In this document: positions 48,166 through 54,987 of the stretch, piece by piece
Layout of the letters: every line of letters starts with the position of its first letter
Numbering within the stretch: position 1 is the stretch's first letter
Assembly: GCA_016720805.1 (NCBI GenBank)
Contig: JADKJZ010000014.1
Coordinates: 1-64,000, forward strand
Length of the DNA stretch: 64,000 bases
Direction of reading: 5' to 3'
Source: Gemmatimonadota bacterium
Lineage (GTDB): Bacteria; Gemmatimonadota; Gemmatimonadetes; Gemmatimonadales; GWC2-71-9
Translations under genes and position numbers: made by a program
Notes under the pieces: model-generated
Seen by the model: the letters and a program-made list of their open reading frames with translations, nothing else
What the model was told of the DNA's origin: nothing
Databases searched by the model: none

Positions 48166-49253
48166 ACCATCCCCCGCACATCCACTCTCCGAAACGAAAT
48201 CCACTCGTAGTCCCCACGCTCGTACAGCACGCCGACAGTGTTTCGGTCCAGCATGGTGATCGTGGAGTAGGCGGACCGACCGGCGTCGATCACCTGTGAG
48301 GCGGGCCACGTGGTGCCGTCGTCGCAGGAGAGGCGCAGCGTCAGGTTGGTGCGCTGCGTCGGGTGGGCAGTGTTGCTGAAGAGCAGCCAATGGGCGCGCG
48401 CAGTGTTGGCCTTGGCGGTCGGATCGAGGCGGAGGATCGCGCCGTTGTTGGCCGGGTCGACGAGCGTCGAGTCGTCGTGGAGGGGACCATACGTCACGCC
48501 GCCGTCGGTGGAGATGGCGACCTTCCGGAATCCCTTGGCGCGGCTGTTGAGCATCACGCGGCCGTCGGCGAGCTCGACCGTCTTGTTCTCGTCGACGCCC
48601 GGGCCCACCAGCGAGCCCATTCTCCACGTGGCGCCATGATCGTCGCTGTACGCCGACGCGCCATAGTTGCCGCCGCGAAAGCGGACGACGTATTGCTGGA
48701 TCAGGCGGCCGGCGTGCGGCCCGTGCTGCAGCTGGATCCCCGCCCCTGACGACGCGAAGAGGCCGCCCCACGCCGGGTCCTTGATGGCGGCGGTGATCCG
48801 GCGATGCTGCCAGCTGCGGCCGTCGTCATCCGACCAGGAATACTCGGCGTGCAGCACATTCGGGTCGGCATCGTCAACGCCCGGCCCCGCACCGAAGAAG
48901 CCCTGCTGATGGGAGGCCACGTAGAAGAGGAAGATTCGCCCCGTCTGGCGATCGACCAGTAGCGACGGATCGCCAAAGCCCAACGGTGCGCTGTCGGCGC
49001 GTACCACCTGCCTCGGCGTCCAGTGCGTCCCGCCGTCGCTGCTCCGGCGTACCAGCACCGCGATGTTGCTCGGCACATCGGCCCCGCTGGGGCGGCCATC
49101 GTAGGCCGCGATCAGCGTTCCCTTCGTGGTGACCACGAGCGCAGGAATCCGATAGACCGGGTAGCCCTCGCCCTTGTGCTCGAGGTCGACCGCAGGGCCT
49201 TGGGAGGCAAGTGGCAGCACGACGGCGAGCAGGAGCGATACGAGCCCATGCAA
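48147..49253 (-). CDS. Secreted exo-alpha-sialidase (BNR propeller)
   Basis: About 368 residues from the proposed TTG at 49253; the frame stays open upstream through a palindromic repeat to 49367, so the start is uncertain. Signal-like LVSLLLAVVLPLAS before Gln. Sialidase hallmarks: YRIPAL with the catalytic-triad Arg near residue 33, Asp boxes SSDGGTHW, SDDDGRSW, SDDHGATW and SCDDGTTW, DPSLLVD, and DRNTVGVLYERG (with the Glu). Removes terminal sialic acids. Ends VKRCER inside the heptamer array. With the fucosidase it suggests use of complex animal- or surface-type glycans. Confidence 0.88.
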   Translation of the reverse strand: MHGLVSLLLAVVLPLASQGPAVDLEHKGEGYPVYRIPALVVTTKGTLIAAYDGRPSGADVPSNIAVLVRRSSDGGTHWTPRQVVRADSAPLGFGDPSLLVDRQTGRIFLFYVASHQQGFFGAGPGVDDADPNVLHAEYSWSDDDGRSWQHRRITAAIKDPAWGGLFASSGAGIQLQHGPHAGRLIQQYVVRFRGGNYGASAYSDDHGATWRMGSLVGPGVDENKTVELADGRVMLNSRAKGFRKVAISTDGGVTYGPLHDDSTLVDPANNGAILRLDPTAKANTARAHWLLFSNTAHPTQRTNLTLRLSCDDGTTWPASQVIDAGRSAYSTITMLDRNTVGVLYERGDYEWISFRRVDVRGMVKRCER

Positions 49254-49273
49254 TCGAAACGCCGTGTGTGTAT

Positions 49274-49293
49274 GGGCGACGCATGCGTCGCCC
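49274..49293. repeat. Second copy of the 20-bp palindrome
   Basis: GGGCGACGCATGCGTCGCCC preceded by GCCGTGTGTGTAT; the copy at 32256 has GCCGTGTGTAA at the same place. It sits between the sialidase start and the end of the acetyltransferase gene. Confidence 0.7.
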
Positions 49294-49315
49294 GTTGCCC
49301 GCCTTGCAGCGAACC

Positions 49316-49909
49316 TCAGCCCCATCGCGCCAGCCGCAGCTCCAGATGCCGCCGCACGTCGCGCCACTCGCTCCGGAGGATCGAGTAGAGGTGGCTGTCG
49401 CGTACCGTCCCGTCGCGCCGTGCCATCTGGTGGCGAAGGACGCCGTCCAGCTTGGCGCCGAGCGCGAGGATGGCGCGTTGCGAGCGGAAGTTGAAGTTGT
49501 CGGTGCGGAGCCCGACCACCGCGCAGCCGAGGGTGTCGAAGGCGTGGCCGAGCAGGAGCAGCTTGCAGGCCGTATTGACGTGGCTGCGCTGCGCAGAGGA
49601 GCCGTACCAGGTGTAGCCGATCTCGACGCGATCGATGTCACCCACGATGTCGTGATAGCGCGTCGACCCGACGATTGCGCCGGTCTGCAGATCGCGGACC
49701 GCCCACGGCAGCATGTGGCCGGCGGCAGCGCCATCGATGGCGTGGTGGATGTAGTCGGCCGTCTCGTCCGCGGTCGGCACCGAGGTGTACCACAACTCCC
49801 AGAGCTTGCCGTCGGCGGCTGCGGCGACCAGGCCGTCGTGGTGCGCCGTGGTGAGCGGCTCGAGCCGTACGCCGTGTCCCTCGAGGGTGATCGGCAGCGG
49901 GTGGATCAT
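49316..49909 (-). CDS. GNAT-family N-acetyltransferase (RimJ/RimL-like)
   Basis: 197 residues. LEGHGVRLEPLTTAHHDGLVAAAADGKLWELWYTSVP is the standard start of a RimL-type family; later IVGSTRYHDI, VEIGYTWYGSSAQRSHVNTACKLLLLGHAF (acetyl-CoA loop region) and VGLRTDNFNFRSQRAILALGAKLDGVLR. Acetylates an unknown amine. Its ATG overlaps the stop of the CYTH-flavoprotein gene (ATGA), placing it third in that unit. Confidence 0.9.
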   Translation of the reverse strand: MIHPLPITLEGHGVRLEPLTTAHHDGLVAAAADGKLWELWYTSVPTADETADYIHHAIDGAAAGHMLPWAVRDLQTGAIVGSTRYHDIVGDIDRVEIGYTWYGSSAQRSHVNTACKLLLLGHAFDTLGCAVVGLRTDNFNFRSQRAILALGAKLDGVLRHQMARRDGTVRDSHLYSILRSEWRDVRRHLELRLARWG

Positions 49910-50943
49910 CCGTCGCTCCTTCGCAGGGCGGTGAGGAAGGCGGTGAGGGCCTCGTCGAGACGGGCCGCGAGCGGGGCGTCTGCGAGCAACGACGCCGGGG
50001 TGAAGCGCTTGTGAGGCATGGGCACCGTCAGCGCCGGATCGGCCACCAGCGTGGCCGACATCGTCCGGAGAATCTCCACGAGCGAGGCATGGGCAAACTC
50101 CGACCTCGGCGAGATGTTCAGCACGGCCACCGGCTTTCCCGGAAAGTCGGTGGAGCTTACCAGCCAGTCGAGGGCGTTCTTGAGCGAGCCCGGCAGGCCG
50201 TGGGCGTACTCCGGGGTCGAAATCAGCAGGCCGTCGGCGCCGGCCACAAGGTCGCGGAGCCTCGCGACCGCGGCTGGCGGGATGTCGCCCGAGCCGTCGA
50301 GGTCGGGATTGAAATGCGGCAGCGCGTCGAGCTCGTCGTACAGGGCGATGGTCACGCCGGGCGGGGCCAAGGCCTGCACCACGCGGAGCACGGTCGTGTT
50401 GGACGACGCGCCGCGCAGCGAGCCGGAGATGGCGAGGAGGTGCAGGGTCGGATGCGAGGTTGCGAAGGGCTCGTCGGCGAAGGAGCGATACGGCCGCTTC
50501 ACCAGCGAAGAGTTGTAGTACCGCCGATCCCCGGTGACCTCCGCGCCGAGCCACGGCGGCCGCTCGAACGCCTCATCTTCCGCACCGAGCTCGATCTCGG
50601 CGACCACCAGCCCCGCGTTCTCGCCGAAGAACTCGTCGACCTCATAGGTGTGCGGTCCGGCGGCCACCAGGTGGCGGATCTTCTCGATCACCCCCGGTTC
50701 GGCGAGCGCCAGGAGCGCCTCGGCCTCGTCAATCGGGATCCCGCGCTCCCATTCGTAGCGCGAGACGCCGGAGGCACCGGCTGCCCCCTTGATGGTGAGG
50801 AAGCCCTCGTCGCCGGCGATCCGCACGCGCACGCTCCGCCCGGGCACCGAGGAGAGGTACCCCTGCACGATGCGTGTCTGTCGATGGCTTGCGGTTCGCC
50901 AGCCGTCGTGCACCAGAAACTTCCGTTCGATCTCCTGCGGCAT
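49906..50943 (-). CDS. CYTH domain fused to NADPH-dependent FMN reductase
   Basis: 345 residues. Residues 1-153 are a CYTH (triphosphate tunnel metalloenzyme) domain: ExExK as EIERK at 4-8, RIVQGYLSS, VRVRIAG, LTIKG, YEWERGIP, IEKIRHLV, YEVDEFFGENAGLVVAEIEL. After a 12-residue linker, residues 166-345 are a flavodoxin-like FMN reductase (LHLLAISGSLRGASSNTTVL, DGLLISTPEYAHGLPGSLKNALDWL, KPVAVLNISP). CYTH enzymes hydrolyse inorganic triphosphate or related compounds; the second half reduces FMN or quinones with NAD(P)H. The fusion is in frame with no sign of an indel. The start overlaps the upstream stop (TGATG). Confidence 0.88.
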   Translation of the reverse strand: MPQEIERKFLVHDGWRTASHRQTRIVQGYLSSVPGRSVRVRIAGDEGFLTIKGAAGASGVSRYEWERGIPIDEAEALLALAEPGVIEKIRHLVAAGPHTYEVDEFFGENAGLVVAEIELGAEDEAFERPPWLGAEVTGDRRYYNSSLVKRPYRSFADEPFATSHPTLHLLAISGSLRGASSNTTVLRVVQALAPPGVTIALYDELDALPHFNPDLDGSGDIPPAAVARLRDLVAGADGLLISTPEYAHGLPGSLKNALDWLVSSTDFPGKPVAVLNISPRSEFAHASLVEILRTMSATLVADPALTVPMPHKRFTPASLLADAPLAARLDEALTAFLTALRRSDG

Positions 50944-51527
50944 CAGGCCGTACCGTGGTCTGACGTGATCTTCTCGCGGCCGCGCACGACGACCTCGTCG
51001 AACATCCGTTCGAGTGCGGCATTCGTGCCCCGACAACCATCGATCACGCGCTCGGCCCAGTCGAGGTACTCGAGGCGTCGCGCCACGCTCCAGGTCGGCG
51101 GCGGCTGGTTGGTCACGTCGACGACATTCACGATCTTGTCGCCGAGCTTCACCAACTTGGCTGCGGGCGACGCATCGCGGGCGTGCTCCACCTGGAGCAG
51201 CTTCCGCTCCTCCTTGGGGAGCGCCTTGTTGTCGGTGACCTCCGCCACGATCCGGGCGACCGCCGTTCCGAAGTGGTCGGCGAGTTCCTGCGGCGTGGTC
51301 TCGGTGTCCTCGACCGTGTCATGCAGGATGGCGGCGACGAGGACAGTCGAGTCGGTGATCTCGCCAACCCGCGCCAGCAGCTCGGCCACGGCGATCACGT
51401 GGTTCACGTATGGCGAGGCCTCCGCGTCCTTGCGCCGCTGGTCGCGGTGCTTGTCGGCGGCGAAGGCGATGGCGCGGAGCAGGTCGGCGGACGTACTGAT
51501 GGCGGCCCCCGGAGAACGGTTGAGCAT
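50943..51527 (-). CDS. MESH1-like small alarmone (ppGpp) hydrolase, HD domain
   Basis: 194 residues. The HD pattern of SpoT-type hydrolases is present: His27-Arg28, His43 in PYVNHVIAV, HD at 69-70 with LHDTVEDTE, and Asp in KLGDKIVNV near 131. There is no synthetase or ACT domain, so it is a stand-alone (p)ppGpp or NADPH phosphatase of the MESH1 kind. The only start is an ATG at the edge of a heptamer array, with no good ribosome site. It is first in a unit with the CYTH fusion and an acetyltransferase. Confidence 0.9.
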   Translation of the reverse strand: MLNRSPGAAISTSADLLRAIAFAADKHRDQRRKDAEASPYVNHVIAVAELLARVGEITDSTVLVAAILHDTVEDTETTPQELADHFGTAVARIVAEVTDNKALPKEERKLLQVEHARDASPAAKLVKLGDKIVNVVDVTNQPPPTWSVARRLEYLDWAERVIDGCRGTNAALERMFDEVVVRGREKITSDHGTA

Positions 51528-51560
51528 CGATCATCGATCATCGATGATCGATCATCGAGG
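51525..51560. repeat. ATCGATC heptamer array
   Basis: Five 7-bp units: ATCGATC ATCGATC ATCGATG ATCGATC ATCGAGG, containing the 18-bp palindrome TCGATCATCGATGATCGA. It overlaps the start codon of the HD gene. Confidence 0.7.
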
Positions 51561-51574
51561 GCCGTTCGGCAAGA

Positions 51575-51600
51575 CTCCCCTGGGATCGGATCCAGGGGAG
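51575..51600 (-). terminator. Probable terminator after the SQR-like operon
   Basis: Stem CTCCCCTGG/CCAGGGGAG, 14 bases after the stop of the 46-residue gene, with further pairing of GATC in the loop. The T-tract is poor. Confidence 0.55.
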
Positions 51601-51613
51601 CCGCCGGCGGAGG

Positions 51614-51754
51614 TCAATCGTGGCTGCGTCGAATCACTCCCAGCATCTTCAGGTTGATGGCGACGAAGCGCCACGCCTGCCACGGGAAGAAGGTCCGCAT
51701 GAAGACGGTCCAGCGCGTCGGCATGATGACATGGGCATGCTTGGCCGAGGGCAT
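51614..51754 (-). CDS. 46-residue basic, aromatic-rich protein
   Basis: ATG 51754 has GGAG six bases upstream and starts three bases after the SQR-like gene ends, so it is the last cistron. The protein is rich in Arg, Trp, Phe and Met (PTRWTVFMRTFFPWQAWRF, then INLKMLGVIRR). It could lie on the membrane surface as an amphipathic helix, perhaps holding its neighbour there. Too short for most gene finders. No family recognised. Confidence 0.6.
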   Translation of the reverse strand: MPSAKHAHVIMPTRWTVFMRTFFPWQAWRFVAINLKMLGVIRRSHD

Positions 51755-51757
51755 GGG

Positions 51758-53209
51758 TTACTCCGGGATGAGGGACCACCCCGGACGGAGGCGGGCCTTG
51801 TGAAGGAAGAGATGGTGCAGGATGATCTTGATCCAATGTCCGGCCAGTCCGATCTCGCCGAAGGTCTGCTCGAGGTCGCGGCCCGTCTCCGGAAAGCGCT
51901 CGAAGTCCGGGACGATCGGGTAGACGATCATGGACGCGGCCGTGCCGGTAAAGGGATTGGCGCCGGCCGAGGCGACGCACGCGGCCCCCATCCGGGCCAT
52001 CGACGCGGTGTGCAATGGACCCGAGCGTCCCTGGATGATGTCGACGATGCTGCGCGCAACGGTCTTGCCGATGATCGCCGACGGCATCCCTGTGCGCGGT
52101 GGTGCCGGCGCGATCGCCGCGCCGCTTGGCGACGTGTACGGCCTGGAGATCGCATGCGGAGGCGCGAACGCGATCCCGGCGGCGAAGATGTTCGGGTAGG
52201 CCGGTGATTGGTAGGTATGGGGCCAGTCACTGGCCCGCCAATCGGCATACGGCTTGGCCGTGTAGTCGGCATCCACCTTCATGAAGCCGTTCGGCTGGAA
52301 GAGCCGATCGGTGATGTCAACACCCTGTCGGTCCATGGCCGTGAGGCCGACGCCGGAAAAGGGCGGCAGCAGCATCGCGAAGTCGAACTCCTGCTCGCCG
52401 ATGGTGCCGTCGACCGTCTCATAATGGACGCGGCCGGGCTCGACCTGCAACGGGTGCGCGCGCGTGATCCAGTCGATGCCGCGCTCGGCGAAGAGCGAGG
52501 CGTTGAACATGCTGCTCGGCGTGATGTAGCCGCCGGCATTGAATTGCATCCCGCCCATGCCGAAGTCGCCCAGCTCGTACTCGTTGGTCAGCCAGACAAT
52601 CTCGGCGCGATCCCGTACGCCGCGCGCGCGAAGCTCGAACTCGAGGTTGACGATGTACTCGAAAGCCGCCCCCTCGCAGGTACAGGTCCCGTGGCCCACA
52701 CCCACGACGAAGCGCTGCTTCTCGCCGCGCTTCATCCGCTCCACCGACTCGCCGAAGGCCCGCGCGGCATCGGTGGCATGGTCCGCGGTGCAGACGGAGT
52801 GGCTGTTGGCGTCGGGGCCGAGCCCCGGGGTCCGATCGAAGCGCAGTTGCGGGCCGGTCGCGTTGATCAGGAAGTCGTAGGGGACACGGACCCGCGTCTC
52901 GGGGTCGCCACCGGTGGGGGCCACCAGGACATGCGGCGTCGGGTCGTCGAGCGTCCCGTCGGGGTGGATGGCGCGCGCGGCGCCGTGGACGAACTCGATC
53001 CCGGCCCGCTCGTACACCGGGCGCAGCGGGAAGGTCACCTGATCGGCGCGCATCAGGCCGACCCCGACCCAGATGTTCGACGGAATCCAGTTGTAGAAGT
53101 CCTTGGGAGACACCACCGTCACCGTGTCGCCCCGATCCAGCCACGTTCGCGCAAAGGCCGCCGCCGTGTGTCCCGCGACGCCCGCGCCCAGTATGACCAC
53201 TCGACTCAT
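51758..53209 (-). CDS. SQR/FCSD-like FAD-dependent oxidoreductase
   Basis: 483 residues. FAD motif VVILGAGVAGHTAA at 4-17, then TVVSPKDFYNWIPSNIWVGVG, the quinone-reductase-family sequence of sulfide:quinone oxidoreductases and NDH-2 relatives. GTCTCEGAAFEY near 203 holds two Cys that could be the disulfide/persulfide site, and FAAGIAFAPP near 365 is the second FAD contact. A C-terminal amphipathic region (HWIKIILHHLFLHKARLRPGWSLIPE) suits membrane attachment. It would oxidise sulfide or another donor and reduce quinone; the exact substrate is open. Confidence 0.85.
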   Translation of the reverse strand: MSRVVILGAGVAGHTAAAFARTWLDRGDTVTVVSPKDFYNWIPSNIWVGVGLMRADQVTFPLRPVYERAGIEFVHGAARAIHPDGTLDDPTPHVLVAPTGGDPETRVRVPYDFLINATGPQLRFDRTPGLGPDANSHSVCTADHATDAARAFGESVERMKRGEKQRFVVGVGHGTCTCEGAAFEYIVNLEFELRARGVRDRAEIVWLTNEYELGDFGMGGMQFNAGGYITPSSMFNASLFAERGIDWITRAHPLQVEPGRVHYETVDGTIGEQEFDFAMLLPPFSGVGLTAMDRQGVDITDRLFQPNGFMKVDADYTAKPYADWRASDWPHTYQSPAYPNIFAAGIAFAPPHAISRPYTSPSGAAIAPAPPRTGMPSAIIGKTVARSIVDIIQGRSGPLHTASMARMGAACVASAGANPFTGTAASMIVYPIVPDFERFPETGRDLEQTFGEIGLAGHWIKIILHHLFLHKARLRPGWSLIPE

Positions 53210-53249
53210 GATGCCACCTCCATTCCGGCGAGTCCGACGCCCACGAGGG

Positions 53250-54299
53250 CTACGGTCTGGTGACCACCACCTGCTCGAAGACGTTCTGTACCACGAACAA
53301 CAGGACGAAGCTCATCCCGCAGGCGATGATCGGCGTGAGCACCCAGCCCACTACCACGCGCCCGAGCGTGCCGTACTGCAACCCCTTTCCCCCCTTCACC
53401 AGCGCAATCCCCATGATGGCGCCGATGATGGCCTGCGTGCTCGAGACCGGCACCAGCGGCGGTGCGGGGAGGCCGATCGAGCGGATGGCGTGTTGCAGTC
53501 CCTCGGAGGAGAAGACAAAGAGCGCCAGGGTGTGCGCGAGCACCACGATGAGCGCCATGATCGGGGTCAGCTTGAAGATCTGGCTCCCGACGGTGCTCAT
53601 CACCCGATACGAGTCGGTGAAGATGCCGACCGAGATCGCCACCGCCCCGAGCAGAAAGAGCTGCTGCGTGCCGGTGATCTTGATGGAATTGCCGAGCCAC
53701 AGCTCCCCGAACGGCGACGCGGGGACGAAGACGCCCATCACGTTGGCGATGTTGTTCGCGCCCAGCGTGTAGGCACCGGCAGCTCCGACGAGCACCAGAC
53801 CCGCGCGGGTATAGGCATCGAGGGAGACCAGGTGAATCCGACTGTGCCGCAACCACCGCCGCGCGCCGAGGTAGAGCACGACCGCAAAGGCGCCGGCGAG
53901 CACGGGGGAGACCACCCACGCGCTGACGATCTGGACCAGCGTGCCATGGTCGGTTGGCGAGCCGGTGAAGAAGTTCCAGCCGATGATCGCGCCAATGGTG
54001 GCCTGCGACGTGGAGACCGGCAGACCGGTTCGGCTCATCCACGAGACGGTCAGCCCCGCCGTGAGCGCCACCGTGAAGGATCCGGCGAGGGCGTTCACCG
54101 CGCCAAGGGCACCGACCGTGTCGGTGACCCCGGCCCCGCCATACACCGCACCGATGGTCACGAAGACGCTCGCAATGATCGCCGCCGTCCTGAAACGGAT
54201 CATCCGGGTGCCGACCGCGGTCCCGAAGATGTTCGCGGCGTCGTTGGCACCGAGCGACCAGCCCAGGAAGAGACCGCTCAGCAGGAAGAACCAGATCAT
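53250..54299 (-). CDS. pit: PiT-family inorganic phosphate transporter
   Basis: 349 residues, about ten helices. Signature GANDAAN at 17-23 near the N-terminus and the duplicated GANNIAN in the second half; PVSTSQATIGAIIG and PVSSTQAIIGAIMG are the paired pore motifs. Takes up phosphate, usually as metal-phosphate, with protons or Na+. The DUF47 partner gene ends five bases upstream, as usual for this pair. Confidence 0.95.
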   Translation of the reverse strand: MIWFFLLSGLFLGWSLGANDAANIFGTAVGTRMIRFRTAAIIASVFVTIGAVYGGAGVTDTVGALGAVNALAGSFTVALTAGLTVSWMSRTGLPVSTSQATIGAIIGWNFFTGSPTDHGTLVQIVSAWVVSPVLAGAFAVVLYLGARRWLRHSRIHLVSLDAYTRAGLVLVGAAGAYTLGANNIANVMGVFVPASPFGELWLGNSIKITGTQQLFLLGAVAISVGIFTDSYRVMSTVGSQIFKLTPIMALIVVLAHTLALFVFSSEGLQHAIRSIGLPAPPLVPVSSTQAIIGAIMGIALVKGGKGLQYGTLGRVVVGWVLTPIIACGMSFVLLFVVQNVFEQVVVTRP

Positions 54300-54303
54300 C
54301 GGG

Positions 54304-54948
54304 TCACACGTACCGCTTGATCGCGGCGATCGCGAGGCGGTCGCAGACGTCGTCGGCGTCCTCGGCGATCTGCTCGGTGTGCGCCACGAAGTACCGCAGC
54401 TGATTCTTGTGGCTCAGTCGCAGGTCGCGCTGGAATGCCGCCCTGACATAGGTCTCTGCCAGGCGATTCACTTCCTCCCGCAGCCCCTGGGTCCGGGCAA
54501 TGTGGTCGCGCACGGCGGAGAGATTCCGGAAATAGGCACGGCAGCCACCCACCATCGCATCCACCGCCGCGATTGCATTGTCGGCCAGGTCGAGGAAGAG
54601 CGGGTTCAGGTCGTCGAGCAGGGCAGGGAGCTCGATCGAGAAGCGCAGGAGCGTGGAGGTGACCACGTTCAATACCTCATCGGCGCTCTCGAGCAGGCCG
54701 AGCACATCCCCCCGCGATTCGGGGATCAAGGTGTGGAGATACAGCTTGCTTTCGATGCCGCGTCGCAGCGTGTCACCGCGCCGCTCGATGCCGCGGAGCT
54801 CTTCCAGCCGCTGCTCGAACTCCTCGAGCCGGTGGTCGAGGAAGCACTTCACGCCCCGGCGAAAGAGCAGGCCGCCCTGGAGGATCAGGTCGAGGTACTC
54901 ATCGATCTCGGCTTCGAGCTCACGGCTCTGGCGGAAGAGGATCGTCAT
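54304..54948 (-). CDS. DUF47/PhoU-like regulator of the phosphate transporter
   Basis: 214 residues, all helical. It opens QSRELEAEIDEYLDLILQGGLLFRRGVKCFLDHR and contains EFEQRLEELRGIERRGDTLRRGIESKLYL and LLESADEVLNVV with the acidic pairs (EE/D-GD, ESAD) that bind metals in PhoU-like proteins. It normally adjusts the activity of the PiT transporter next to it. Same transcript as PiT. Confidence 0.92.
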   Translation of the reverse strand: MTILFRQSRELEAEIDEYLDLILQGGLLFRRGVKCFLDHRLEEFEQRLEELRGIERRGDTLRRGIESKLYLHTLIPESRGDVLGLLESADEVLNVVTSTLLRFSIELPALLDDLNPLFLDLADNAIAAVDAMVGGCRAYFRNLSAVRDHIARTQGLREEVNRLAETYVRAAFQRDLRLSHKNQLRYFVAHTEQIAEDADDVCDRLAIAAIKRYV

Positions 54949-54987
54949 CGCAGGGTACTCCTCGGGGGGCCGGGGGTGAGTCGCATG

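Noticed and set aside
22701..51560. CRISPR array
   Set aside because: The period is seven with no spacers, no repeat of 24-40 bp and no cas genes nearby.
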